NCBI GenBank assembly: GCA_963576735.1
Contig: OY755171.1
Coordinates: forward strand, 5,456,001-5,520,000
DNA from: Bedellia somnulentella
Lineage: Eukaryota > Arthropoda > Insecta > Lepidoptera > Bedelliidae
Length of the DNA stretch: 64,000 nucleotides
Reading direction: 5' to 3'
Position 1 is the stretch's first letter, and every line of letters starts with the position of its first letter. The notes beneath the pieces are model-generated. The model saw only the letters and a program-made list of their open reading frames with translations, searched no databases and was not told where the DNA came from. This document shows positions 41,208-52,749 of the stretch, piece after piece. Position numbers and translations under genes: made by a program.

Positions 41208-41583
41208 ATACATACATATATTCACGGCTATAAATCCCTAGCAGGGGTAGCCCTCTGGCTACCAGGTGAAAAAACCCCATTCCTTCCAGTGGGTGTACGT
41301 AAGAGGCGACTTACGATGTTGGGGCTTTTAAGGGATTTTTGGGTGATGCGGTTGGAGACCCATCACCAACAACCTTTATTTTGCCATTTTTTCTCCACTA
41401 AACTTTCCAAAAGTGGCTGAGGAACTTCTAGTTCCTTAGAGAGCTAAGAGCTAAGAAACTCTCCAACCGCATCACCCAAAAATCCCTTAAAAGCCCCAAC
41501 ACCGTTAGTCGCCTCTTACGTACACACACTGGAAGAAATGGGGTAGCGCTATTCGAAGTCAAAACTACGCAGCAAATACTCTT
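41208..41583. mobile_element. Rearranged, partly palindromic SINE family A
   Basis: The left end reads as the tail of a minus copy (CATACATACATATATTCACGG). It switches near 41275 to a plus copy (CCCATTCCTTCCAGTGGG...CTAGTTCC) and switches back near 41450 to a minus copy (CTCCAACCGCATCACCC...ACGCAGCA). The middle and right parts are inverted with respect to each other, making a long hairpin. Confidence 0.75.
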
Positions 41584-41988
41584 TATAACTGCTAAACTAA
41601 TAGCACAAATGTAAAATCCTGATTACAGTTGCAACATAATTCGTCATAGTTCATGGCATCAACAGCTCATGAAAAATGAACAAAAATTACTTCGCCAAGA
41701 GTCACTATTTTCTAACAGGACTGCTTTTAACATAATGGAAGTTTGTTGCCATTTTTCAGCGCTGACTGGAAGTTGATTTATTTAGAAATTTGACTCAGGA
41801 CTTTAACTACTATGTTGTTTCTGTCGTGGTATAAATGAGGGAAAACACTGAACTATCTTTTTTTATTTACATGCTTACTTTTATCTAAGGGCTGTTCTTC
41901 ACAAAAAATAATTAAACTGAGAAATGGCAACTCTTTTGACATAATTTTAAACATAAATATATTGGAAATCAATTCATAGTTTTACTAG
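41584..41988. other. Intergenic, nothing recognised
   Basis: AT-rich spacer with no open frame or recognised repeat. Confidence 0.4.
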
Positions 41989-42357
41989 CATAACATAACA
42001 TAAACGTTCACGCCGAATATCTCCGAAGGGGTTGGCAGAGGTACTAATACTTCTGAACATCACGTGACTTTGTCACCTGGTGTCCAGAGTACCCACGTTT
42101 TGCATGGACAGTGTACTCACGTGATAGGGGGCAGGCCTATCGCCGTTTTGTACGAATACACTGTCACATGACTAAGTACAACTCAGCCATGTGGATTTCC
42201 TCACGATGTTTTCCCTCACCGTTAACAACCTTGATAAATTAACCACACATATGTCTTTAGAAAAGACAAATTGGTGTAGGCCCGACCCAGGATTTGGACA
42301 CTAGTCGTTTGCACGATAACCGAGTGTTCTACCCACTGGGCTATCGCGGTTAATACT
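41989..42357 (-). mobile_element. tRNA-headed SINE, family B (full length)
   Basis: A reverse-oriented sister of 27291-27666, very similar along its whole length: tail AACATAACATAAACG, CGCCGAAT, the GAAGGGG hairpin side, and the tRNA-like head ending CTACCCACTGGGCTATCGCGG. The A and B boxes are both recognisable. Confidence 0.8.
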
Positions 42358-43527
42358 ACTTTTACTAACAATAAGTTTTAAATCTCTTACTTTAAAGTAT
42401 CGTTAGGTTAATAACTATTTTAAAACAAAAATTCTTTTTGTAAGTTCTCTATTCATGAATTCAATTCTGGTACATTATCTTTCTAAAATCCTATGCATAC
42501 GTTTGAATCTGCAATAACACAAGAATCTTTTCAATTCATTCAGTTCTGCCCCGTTCAAAGCAATCTGCTAATAGATTTATCCCAGATTTCAATAACAAAG
42601 TATACGTGATCAATACTCACGACGGTACGCTGACTAGACGCAGGTATTCTTTTATAATGCTTTCAATTGATTAAAGTGGGTTCTGAATTTCGTCATAGAT
42701 GGTGATTTAATGTGCATCGAATATGGTCAAAATAAATATCTAAATAACAAAATCAGTTTTGTAATGTATGTTCCTAACTTTGTTTCTATATTTGTCATAT
42801 AATTTGTGTCCTTTTTTTACTTTAAGGAAAAAGAGCTATGAATCTAAACCAAACGTATCTTGTATGTCATTTGTCTTAATAAAAAATGTTTTAACACAAT
42901 ACAGTAGTGATTGTGCAAAAAATATGTTTTATGTAACTGCAAACCAAACCTTGTATTTCATAAAAACACAATTAAAAGAAAGTTAAATTTGAGCAAAGTT
43001 TAAAGTGATTTAGACAAAAAGATATGAAAGATACTTTTGATATAACTTGTTAATACAATACTCTTCTTTGGTGAGCTGATTTCTAATTAGCCACTTTCAT
43101 TAAAATGAATATTAACGTTTTTTATAATTGTTTTTTTAATGTTATTAAAATAAGTATATATATATATATATATATATATTCATATATTTTTGGGTTAAAT
43201 ACAAAATTCATATAAGAAACCAAGCTTAATGGATAAAACCATTAGTACTTAAATAAATTTGGGAGTAGTTTAAAAGTTTTATTAGTTGGCAGGGGAAAAA
43301 TTAATAGAGTCAACTAAAAGATCCTTTATCCATTATTCCCCAAACATTCTATTTATATCTCTTTGAAAATCCAATTCAGTATACAATACACAATTGAAAA
43401 ACAGTTTGCAATACTGTACAAAATCGTTTGATTGTCTCTCAAAGCGCAGCACATTATAAAAGTGTATCTGTGTCTCCGTCAATATACGTATAAAATGCAA
43501 ATTGAATCTCCGCTAATACTCGTTCAG
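42358..43527. other. AT-rich stretch with a (TA)n microsatellite
   Basis: Includes a TATA repeat at 43155-43179. The 72-codon frame at 42768-42986 has no motif and no convincing splice signals. Nothing else recognised. Confidence 0.4.
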
Positions 43528-43579
43528 AGAAAGGGGTTCCCAATGGATGCAATGGACGCGGTTATCCGTCTTGCATCTG
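43528..43579 (+). other. Candidate internal exon (52 nt)
   Basis: TACTCGTTCAG precedes 43528 as a possible splice acceptor and G|GTAAGTGG follows 43579 as a strong donor. Between them a frame reads RKGFPMDAMDAVIRLAS, of ordinary protein-like composition and with a higher GC content than the surroundings. No protein family is recognised. An exon this small cannot be proven by eye. Confidence 0.2.
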
Positions 43580-43784
43580 GTAAGTGGAATCCCGGACTTC
43601 CGGGAGTAATCTGCGCTGTGAACCGGGACAGCAACGACTACTCTGTTAACGAAACGTATTTTTTGCATTTTTATAGTTAAAATCTCCCATCCTGGTATTT
43701 GAATTGAATTTTCTACAGTCTGATTTTTGGAAAATGTTTTGGTTGTATTTTAAAGCATAATTATAATTGATATAAGGTTGATAC

Positions 43785-44692
43785 TGGGTCGGCCCAGCTT
43801 TACACGGGTTGCGTAGTTTAAAAAATATCTGAGGTTCAAGGCCAATCACTGCTCAACCTTTGTGAAATTTAGCGGCACTTATAGAACTCCTGAATAGTTT
43901 AACTTTGTGATTGTGAAAGCGCCTTAATGAACGGTTCAGTATTTCCGAAAATAAACCCACGTAAACAAACAATCAGAATTACAAACTTTGCATACATCAT
44001 ACATATACTCACGGCTATCTTTTGCCCGCGCAACCATTACTAAAAAATAATCCAGCATGATTCAGTATTCACGTGCGACGACATGACGCGATGGCTTATT
44101 TCATGTATAAGTTTGGTGTTTCTATACCGATTTCTATGATTCTTTTAGGTAATAATGTAAACTTTTTTAATGAGAGATGATAAAGTAAAGTAAAGAAAAA
44201 ATACATTTATTAAAAGAAATACAGTTTTGTCCATTTACAGGGAATGAGAGACCTATAAACGTAAGAGTAAACAAATATAATCAGGATGCTCCGAACTGCA
44301 AAGCTGTCAGGAGTTATACGCGGTATTGTGAGTCAAACATAAAATATAGACAAATGCTGTTAAGATATATTTTTTAGATAATTTTATGTAGAATATTTCC
44401 GTCATACATAATTTCTATGTTACTGTAACCATTAAGGCTGTACACGCAACGGAAGCTTAAAAAACGGAGTAACTTCCCCGTTTTCCCAAATTTTTTTCAA
44501 AATTCCCCTTCACTACTTTGCTGAAAAGAACATTGTAACCTGCCTAGGAGTATGAAAAATAATTCTATCAAGTTTCGTTAAAATCCGTCGAGTAGTTTTT
44601 GTTTCCATAAGGAACATACAAACCGACAGACAGACAAAAATTTGCATTTTTGGCATCAGTATCGATCACTAATCACCCCCTGATAGTTGTCA
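43785..44692 (-). mobile_element. Non-autonomous Helitron, reverse copy
   Basis: It matches 6690-7640 in reverse: GATCGATACTGATGCC, CTGTCTGTCTGTCGG, GTTCCTTATGGAAAC, AGCTTCCG, ACTCACAATACCG and GAACCGTTCATTAA near the 3' end. The extreme 5' TC end and the CTAG end are lost or altered. A scrap of SINE A (43997-44016) interrupts it. Confidence 0.65.
43997..44016 (-). mobile_element. SINE family A tail scrap inside Helitron
   Basis: Only the CATACATATACTCACGGCTA portion (reverse of the tail and GTGAG box) is present, embedded in the Helitron. Confidence 0.5.
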
Positions 44693-45149
44693 ATAATTTG
44701 TCAGCTTAAATTAGTATGTTCAGAGAAGAAACGATATAGTATGATGATAAAATACTTACGTATTTCAACACATACTACACTTATTACTTCAAATATAGTA
44801 GCAGTTTATAACAAAGTAAGGTTATACGTAAAGGTAAAGTTTTATTTATATCATATTATTATTATAGCTGTACTTCTTTTGAAGAGCATATTCTATGTAA
44901 ATGTTTTAACTGTGATATTCAATAAAAAGTTTCTAATCGATTTTAAAGTGGGAAGATAAATTTAGGCCACATTTTATTCACCACTTCACTTTGAGTTTTC
45001 ACGTTATGACTAGATAACTCCTTGAAAGTTTTAGTAATTCCTTGTGTATTATAAAATAAATAATAAATAAACTTTGTATACAAATTATACATTTCATACC
45101 TTATAAAAACTTTTCATACACAATTTTTCATGTAATTACGATCCCACCA
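44693..45149. other. AT-rich spacer, nothing recognised
   Basis: A ~90-codon hydrophobic frame occurs at 44687-44959, but its AT-driven composition (V, L, I, K, Y) and lack of motifs argue against a gene. Confidence 0.4.
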
Positions 45150-46285
45150 ATCACATTCTGTAAAAAAACTAGCCAAGTCTCTATAGACCTGCTTGTTTAT
45201 CTCTAAAAAATAATGAAATCTCTAAAATAAGTGGAGCCAAGTCTAAGGTTCCTTTGATTTTTGGAAACAAGTAAAAATCACAAGGCGCTATATCGGGAAT
45301 ATGGCAGGTGAGAGAGATTTGACACGTTTTTCGAGTTGAAAAGGTCTAGTGTTCTGGCAGACGTGTGCGGCGCCGCATTGTCGTGGTGCCAGAGAAGGTG
45401 CCGGATTCCTGACTTCAGTCACTTGTCACACCAAGCTGATATTACTCTTGGAGCACTAACTGTCATATACCATTCGGAGTTCACTGTTCTTTCATTCTCA
45501 AGCACAACAGTAGCAATATGACCCGTTTTGCAAAAAAAACGAGGCAACCATTTGTTTCTGCGTGCTTCGTGCACGGCGACATTTCGTTGGAGTTGGCTCG
45601 TCTTCAAAGCACCATACAGTCGACTGTCGCTTTGATTCGGGATCATAGTTATACAGTAATGTTTTGTCACCAGTCAGTATATCATATATGTTTTTTTTCT
45701 CGCCTGCGTTGAATTTATCTATCATGAATAGGTACCAATTCACCGGTCTTTCTGTTCATCGGTAAGTTTGTGCGGCACCCATTTCGAACAACGTTTACGG
45801 AGAGAACAGTGGTCGTGAATTATGGTTTGCATTGCTGCTGATCCAATCCCTAGTTCTCGCTCTAGCTCTACATATGTAATTCGTCGGTTTTCGCGAATAA
45901 GTTTTTCGACTGCACGAACGTTTTCTTGCGTAACCGCGGTTGGGAGCCATCCTGTCTTCGCTTCATCTTCGAAACATCCCCGTCCTCTTTTAAATTCAGC
46001 AAACAAATTGAATACTGTTGCTCGCGAACAAGCACACTCACTAAAAATAGAAGCCAAAAGTTGAAAACATTCTTGAGGCTTTAAACCTTTTGTAAAGTCA
46101 TAATAAATCATAGCGCGAAAATCACGTCAACTGAGCTCAATTGTTGCAAGTGAATTTCCGCCAGATTCTCGGAAAAATGATGCTCATTCAAATAAAAAAT
46201 AAATAAAAGAAGTGTGTTCTATATTCAAATCAGTGTCAATTAAATGAGAAAAGAGTATCTAACTTCTGTTGGCACGCCCCTCGTA
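45150..46285 (-). pseudogene. Mariner transposase relic
   Basis: Read on -, the N-terminal DNA-binding part is intact (46111-45740: MIYYDFTKGLKPQECFQLL, SRATVFNLF, ITYVELERELGIGSAA). The catalytic part is broken by frameshifts into TGDKTLLYNYDPESKRQSTV, then TPTKCRRARS, WHHDNAAPHTSA near 45380 and PDIAPCDFYLFPK near 45280. The D, D and D of a mariner D,D34D triad can all be seen, in different frames. TACGAGGGGCGTGCC at 46285 (minus) looks like the 5' terminal repeat; no matching left end is found, so that end is truncated. The cut-and-paste enzyme is not functional here. Confidence 0.8.
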
Positions 46286-47087
46286 TGTATGAGAGTACTA
46301 TATTTTTATAAGATTTTTATTTTTATTTGAATGACATGCGTAGTCTTGATAATAATACGTCTTATGCTGAATGGTCAGTGTAACCTGAAAGATTTATATC
46401 CCTGTATTTTAGAAAAATGGACCTCACTATCTGTTTACGGGTATTTCTCTCTCTAATAGTTTAGAAATGTTGAAACACACTTCTCTACTAATTACTGGAA
46501 TTATTTTCCAATTTAAACATCAATTATGTTTTTAATTGCTGTGTTTTTACTTTGAATAATGCTTATTAAAATTAAGTGATTGTTAATAATTTATATTTTT
46601 AAATGAAAAAACAACAAAAGTATTAAATATTTTCAATTTAATTGAATTTACAAAAATTTCAACTATCTTAGCCTTTCCTACTTCCTACAATGTTAATAGG
46701 AGTAAATACAAACCCCAAATCTCAGCGGCACACCCCAAAGGTGTTTGTTTTTCTATCCCCTTTTAATAAGATTCGTGGTAAATTTATTTGTTTCGGCTTG
46801 CATTCAGAAACAACGCTTAATGTTTTGTAAGGTTAAAGTTCTTCATAAATCACGATTGTACAAAGAAAACAGGATCGCACGAGCTTTTGAAAGAGAATGC
46901 TAAAATAAAACGATTTCGTTTGAAAATAATGCCTCGGGTTGATATTTCATTTGCAAAATTAAAAAGAATATAATGAAATAAAATATTTTCATTAAAGCTT
47001 CAAACAACAAAAGAGATTCATTTTTAAAATAGCTCGTTTGAATAAAAGTATGTTAGGCATTTTATATGAATTTTATTTACATGTAGC
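46286..47087. other. AT-rich stretch, nothing recognised
   Basis: No frame, RNA or repeat boundary recognised. Confidence 0.4.
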
Positions 47088-47320
47088 TGAGTAGTGTTGG
47101 TTAGAATAGCACTAACCCATTTCTATCCGTGAATGTATGCAAAAGGCGGCTAAGGATATTGGGGCATTTTAAGTGATTGTCGGGCGATGCGGTTAGAGAG
47201 TTAGGAGACCCATCACCGACAGCCATTATATTAAAATCTTTTTCCCACTCAAACTCCTTAGGTAGCTGAGGAATTATCTAATTCCGAAGCTCTGACTACC
47301 CCTTCCAGGGCTTTATCGTC
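47088..47320 (+). mobile_element. SINE family A (degenerate), first of a tandem pair
   Basis: From GCTGAGTAGTGTTGG to CTACCCCTTCCAGGGCTTTAT, followed directly by a second copy that begins at CGGTTAAGAATAGCAC. An internal duplication (AGAGAGTTAGGAGACCC) is present. Confidence 0.65.
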
Positions 47321-47553
47321 GGTTAAGAATAGCACTACCCCATTTCTTCCGGCCGTCAGGGGCGACTAACGGTATTGGGGCTTTAAAGGGATTTTTGGGC
47401 GATGCGGTTGGAGACCCATCACAAACAACCTTTATTTTACTATCTTTTCCCCACTCAACTTTCCAATTGCTCATTCCTTAGCTCTAGCTACCCCATCTAG
47501 GGATTTATAGCCGTGAGTATATGTATGTATGTATGTATGTTTATGTATATATG
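47321..47553 (+). mobile_element. SINE family A, second of a tandem pair
   Basis: Better preserved: TCGGTTAAGAATAGCACT, GCGATGCGGTTGGAGACCC, the CTACCCCATCTAGGGA hairpin, AGCCGTGAG and four TATG units. It is joined head to tail with the older copy and shares no intervening tail. Confidence 0.75.
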
Positions 47554-48226
47554 ACTAAGTAAGAAGAAGGAAAGATGACAGGAATTATGCAGATAATACT
47601 GCTAGGGGCTTGTTGGAACTACATATAGATATATCGTTACCAAAAACCCAGAGATTAACAACTTGATGATTTTATAATATGGTGACCATATAATCCTACC
47701 AAAAAAAAACTAAGTGTTGAATAATAAAATACATGATTAGACATTTAGACTGGTTGCCATTTTACGACGTAGTTTGAAATTAAACTTATACGTAAGCAGA
47801 GCTATTTGTGACATTTAAAAAACAAAGAAATAAATGGTTTTATCTTTTCATTATTTTTACTACAAGATAAATAAAATAGTAATTTATTTTGCAATATAAT
47901 TATATATAAATAATGTACCAATATAAGCGTTCAAACTAAAATGCAAGGCTATCAAAACACTAAGTTTCGATTCTTAGCTAATATTATAAACAGTAATTAA
48001 TAAACATAAAAGATCAAAACTTGGAATTGGAAGCAAATCGAAACCGTTTACTATTCATGAAATTCAAATGAGTGTTGTGAGGCAAATTAGAAGGGTTTCC
48101 GGGGATCATGAAAGCTAATATTAGTTTCATCTGCAAAATATTAATGTTGTTTTTAAAATGAAATATATATCATAATATAATTTTTTTGATGAAAAATACT
48201 TTTAGATTCAAATAGTTTATTATTAG
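47554..48226. other. AT-rich spacer, nothing recognised
   Basis: No gene or repeat recognised. Confidence 0.4.
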
Positions 48227-48452
48227 ACATACATTTATACATATATATACTTACGGCTATAAATCCTTTAATGGGGTAGCCAGAGCTTTGGAATGAGAAA
48301 TATAGTATTCTCAGCCACTTTTGGAAGTTGATTGGGGAAAAGATAGTAATAATAAATGTTTTTGGTGACGGGTCTCCAACCACATCACCCAAAAATCACT
48401 ATAAAGCCCCCACACCCTTAGTTGCCTCTTATGATTATACAATTGGTATACA
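48227..48452 (-). mobile_element. SINE family A
   Basis: Tail CATACATTTATACATATATA, then TACTTACGGCTATAAATCC, GGGTAGCCAGAGCTTT, GGTGACGGGTCTCCAACC and GTTGCCTCTTATGATTA. The 5' end as transcribed is truncated or diverged at about 48450. Overlapping open frames on both strands are repeat translation. Confidence 0.7.
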
Positions 48453-49495
48453 TTTCTTTTCAGTTGATTTAAACCATCTTTTAAAAATCCAGCGACAAAA
48501 TCCATACTTTAACTCATAAGTAAACAGTATTGAAGTCGCTTTATAAATTTACGCACGTCTGACAAAAGCGAAATGAAAAAGCATTATTTGTACCCACAAC
48601 ATATCGATAAAGTGCCGTATCGTAGCAGAATTGATATCGACCTAGACGCATTTCCATAAGTTACTTGTTTGAACTCTCAATATTGCAACTTAAAGTTGAT
48701 TTTCGTTTGACAACAAAAGCGAAGTTATTATGGGTGTCATATACGTACTTTAGGGACATTCTTAAATTTTCATACCGCGCGAAAACATATTCCCTTTCCC
48801 CTTTCGTGAGATGTCACTGTGGAGTAAAAGTGAAATAAGGAATGGAATTGTAAATAGAATTTTATGTTTCCCATCTGAAACTAGATTGTGAGTTATACTT
48901 TTATTATTTATATATTCATTTCACGTTGAGCTCTAGCGTTGTATATTCAGGTTTGCTAAATTGAACCGTACATGTTCAGTTTGCTACACAGCAGGGCTGC
49001 TTTTGCAATACATTTTTTATCACTCAATGTATCTTTGGAAGTGAGTTAACGTAGAACTCATATAATACTCATATCTTTGTAATAAGATCATAAGCCCAAA
49101 TATAGTATAAAAAAGTTATCAAGTCAAGCTAGTATTAATGAATTTCTTGATGATTTGCCGCAAGGTAAGTCGTGTTATCCTCCGTACAATTTTGTAAATA
49201 AGCTGCAGGGAAGCAGTTAAATAAATAGGGTTTCGCAATTTTATTGTTCCCCATTTATGGCTCATAAACTAAGCAACAAGACATCAGTGCGTACGTGGAA
49301 AAATAAGAAAAACATTTGATATTTTTTTCACACTTTGTTTAGAACGAATATTTACCTGTTATTTCAATATAGTAGAACATATAACTACGTCACTATTCCA
49401 AAAAGGTAGGTAAATCTTAACTAAAGAAACAAATATTGCTCAATACTTTAAAAGTCTTAAATCCCTTAGCAGCATTATAGTGATTACCAGAAATT
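48453..49495. other. Intergenic; possible old repeat
   Basis: The segment 48596-48770 (CAACATATCGATAAAGTGCC, TAAGTTACTTGTTTGAACTC) has the look of a dispersed repeat, but no second copy is in the window to define it. Nothing else recognised. Confidence 0.3.
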
Positions 49496-49745
49496 TACAT
49501 ACATACATATACTCACGGTTATAAATCCCTAGATGGGGTAGCCAAAGCTAAGGAATTAGAAATTCCTCAGCCACTTTTGGAAAGTTTAGTGGGGAAAGAT
49601 GGTAAAATAAAGGTTGTTGGTGATGGGTCTCCAACCGCATCGCCCAAAAATCCCTTAAAAGCCCCAATACCGTTAGTCGCCTCTTACGTACACCCACCGG
49701 AAGAAATGGGGTAGTGCTATTCTAAGCCGAAACTACACAGCACTA
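49496..49745 (-). mobile_element. SINE family A (full length, well preserved)
   Basis: One of the best copies. Read on -, it starts GCTGTGTAGTTTCGGCTTAG, contains CTTCCGGTGGGTGTACGT and GCGATGCGGTTGGAGACCC, and ends with the CCCCATCTAGGGA hairpin, ACCGTGAG and TATGTATG. It serves as the reference for family length (about 250 bp). Confidence 0.8.
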
Positions 49746-50900
49746 CCGCTAGAAATCTGTAGTTTTTTTTAAATGTAAACTCAGCCCAAGAGATTTACTA
49801 AGATTGTACTAAATGGCTAACGATTATGTGTGACCACTTAATGGCAGATGATGGTACATTTAATAATTTTATTTTTTTCTTGTTAAGATAAAGAAACTTT
49901 TTCATATCAGTAAACAAATATTCTTTCAAATAAACTAAAATTTAAATGAAACGACAAAAACCAAAACTCATACGCCTTTCTACCCAATTAATGCCTCATC
50001 CATAAACTATAACAGCTAAATCACCATTTCAACTTCAAACTTTCGCATTATAAAATTTATATTTCTAAATTTATGCCGTGTTAGACTATAAATGTGTTTT
50101 ATACATTCTGCTAAGAAAAAGCAATATAAAATTGTGTAAGATATTTTTGGCGTTAAAATGGCGCAAGATCCTCGTAAAGTATACTAACCGATTGCACCAT
50201 TTTGACCCATACTGAAACTTGTCGTTATAAACTTTCAGGCTTTGGCACTTAACAGATTCAGGCCATTAGGTTTACGTGCAAAATGAACATTGAAATGATA
50301 AATCGTTTGTTATTCGGGAATCAATATTGAACTCTTATTTTGTTCCGATAGAATAAACATATAGCAAATAAAGTTATGCATTCTGTGTTTTTGGCATAGT
50401 AGCATTGTAAAATGGTGGTACAAGATACCATTTAAAGAAACACATAGACAAGGTTTTTAGTAGAGGGTTGGATATGGTTAAAAGGCAGATTGGATATGTC
50501 ATATGCCTTGTATTTATTGGAGTAAAAAAAACTCCGACCCAAAAGTTTTTGTTTTTTTTTACCGACTTTTACTAGTTACTGTACAATTTAAAAAAATGAG
50601 AATTACAATTAGAAAAATATTCTTTTAGTTACATAAAATATCAGTAAACTAAAAACCAAAACTACTTACTAATATACCTAATATCAGCCATGTCGAATCA
50701 TCTAGCAAAAACCTGTAAACCTTGAAATTAATGTATCAACATTCAAGCCCTCTTCAAAAGGGCTTGATAACACCTCAAACTAAAAAAGTAAGTCGATAGA
50801 AAAAAATATTGAGAAAGATATCTATACATATCGCCTAAAGATGATTAAGTACGAATACTGGGCAACACATCACCATTCAAAATTAAACCTATCGGACTTA
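49746..50900. other. AT-rich stretch, nothing recognised
   Basis: No open frame, repeat family or RNA recognised. Confidence 0.4.
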
Positions 50901-51144
50901 TCTATACCTTTAATAAATCAGTAGAGGTCAATTCTGTACATGAAATGTATTTTTAAAATACTATCAGAGAATGATTAGGGATCGATACTGATACCAAAAA
51001 TGCAATCAGTAAAATTTTTGTCTGTCTGACGATTTGTATGTTTGTATGTAAACAAAAACTACTCGAGGGATTTTAACGAAACTTGGTACAGTTATTCTTC
51101 ATAGCCCTGGGCAGGTTAAAGTATACTTTTCAGCAAAGTAGTAG
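50901..51144 (+). mobile_element. Helitron 5' end fragment
   Basis: It starts TCTATACCTTTAATAAATC after A and follows the 6639-7642 element through the GTCTGTCTG site and AAACAAAAACTACTCGA, then stops at CAAAGTAGTAG. Only two GTCT units are present, supporting expansion in the 6.7-kb copy. Confidence 0.7.
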
Positions 51145-51555
51145 AAAAAATATATAGAAAAAATCTTTATTGACATTCATAATTTACATTAGTATTCTAC
51201 AATTAAAGTTTTAATTTCTAAAGACAATTTACAAGCTATAAATCGTTAAGGAATATGTTATCTTGAGGCCCCACACTAGGCAAGCCTGTATCGTGGGTAC
51301 CTTTACAAATTGCACATAATGCAATTGCAAAAGTGCACCTGATTTTATAAATGAATTACTTATACAGAATTAGATATTATTTTTGCGATCACAACTAATT
51401 TTACAATCACAATTTAACAAAGAACAACATATTTAATTATAATTAATTAATACAACAAAAAACAAAAAGGGTTATTATAATACTTTAAATATAATAAAAA
51501 TAAATCTTGTGAATATTCACTTTTAGAAGTAAAGAGGGCAAGAGGTTGTAGAATA
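51145..51555. other. Possible LINE 3' UTR fragment, reverse
   Basis: On - this region would end in CAATAAAGATTTTTTC-type sequence, like a polyadenylated 3' UTR. The CTTGAGGCCCCACACTAGGC segment near 51262 is more GC-rich than its surroundings. There is no coding part to identify it. Confidence 0.25.
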
Positions 51556-51692
51556 AATGCACTTTGTGCTGGGTCTCCAACAGCATCGTCCAAAACCCAC
51601 GTAAAAACCCCCATACCCTTAGTCGCCTAATACGTTCACCCATGGGAAGCAATGGGGTAGTGCTATTCTAAGCCGATAATACACAGCAAAAA
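51556..51692 (-). mobile_element. SINE family A (3' part lost)
   Basis: Keeps CTGGGTCTCCAACAGCATCG, AAAACCCCCATACCCTTAGTCG, CACCCATGGGAAGCAATGGGG and CCGATAATACACAGCA. The tail half is missing. Confidence 0.65.
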
Positions 51693-52239
51693 ATTGTGAC
51701 TTTCTATTGAATTGCATTTTCTACGCTTTCGCTTTTAGGCTTGCTACAGGCAGAAAGTATCACTTGTTCGAACGTACAGCGACTTTTAAGATGATATTAC
51801 ATCAAAAAGGAATTAATAGTATTTCTTACATATTTTAAAAGCACCAAATAAATACAAAACAACCAGATACAATTAAATACTACTCTCATAGTTTTGTTTA
51901 CCGAGCACCTGCATTGTTGTACACGCGATAGACTAATTGTTTCACAATTGCGCGATTGTTCAAAACTTGAAAACTGAAATTCTAGAGTAAATATGTTTCT
52001 TTGGCCCTCGCTTTGTTTCGTGATGTGACACGAATTATTGCAAAGTTTTCAAAAGAGCCAACACATTCTATTTAATAATTGAGAAGCGATTTTAGTAGCT
52101 AAATTTCTGTTTAGCAATTTTTTAAGACATTTTGGAACAAAAACTCATTTAAATATATTTAAATAATTAACTAACCCTTTGATGAAAATGGTAGACCACC
52201 CCTGTTATATAATATAATAGTTTCTCGTATATATACACA
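51693..52239. other. Intergenic, nothing recognised
   Basis: AT-rich; a TATA/CA-rich run (52229-52240) adjoins the Tc1 element. Confidence 0.4.
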
Positions 52240-52421
52240 CACATCAAAAGTGTTTAGGAATCAACAAATATTTTGGCAATAACTTTTCTCCACATTGATA
52301 TTAATAATAATTTTATTTTATAAAGTGTTTACGTTTGTCTACAGTAACGATAAACCAAGTCACTTTTGAATTAATAAAGAAATGTGCCATTTTCCTATTT
52401 AAGGGATTTTTGACATTTGAA

Positions 52422-52665
52422 TTTATCATGGTTGCTAACGGTGAGGGAAAACATCGTGAGGAAACCCACATGGCTGAGTTGTACTTAGTCATGTGACAGT
52501 GTATTCGTACAAAACGGCGATAGGCCTGCCCCCTATCACGTGAGTACACTGTCTAAGCAAAACGTGGGTACCTTCTCTGGAAACAAGATGGCGCTTACCA
52601 TGTGAGTTCAGGAGTATTGGTACCTCTGCCAACCCCTTCGGGGATAAACGGCGTGAACGTTTATG
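52422..52665 (+). mobile_element. SINE family B, 5' truncated, with 12-bp target duplication
   Basis: It starts at TTTATCATGGTTGCTAACGG (the tRNA head is missing) and ends GGCGTGAACGTTTATG. TTGACATTTGAA is present directly on both sides (52410-52421 and 52666-52677). This proves insertion by target-primed reverse transcription into the Tc1 relic. Confidence 0.85.
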
Positions 52666-52749
52666 TTGACATTTGAACTACTTATATTAAGGTTAAAAAA
52701 AAGACTGTAAAAACAGTTTTCTTTAAAATTGTATTGGGTAACTTAAACA

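Noticed and set aside
41045..41233. 62-codon frame resembling a chemoreceptor exon
   Set aside because: Hydrophobic composition alone is not evidence; no acceptor or donor fits, and it runs into a SINE tail.
44687..44959. 90-codon hydrophobic frame as a small membrane protein
   Set aside because: Its composition follows AT-rich DNA, with no start context, motif or splice support.
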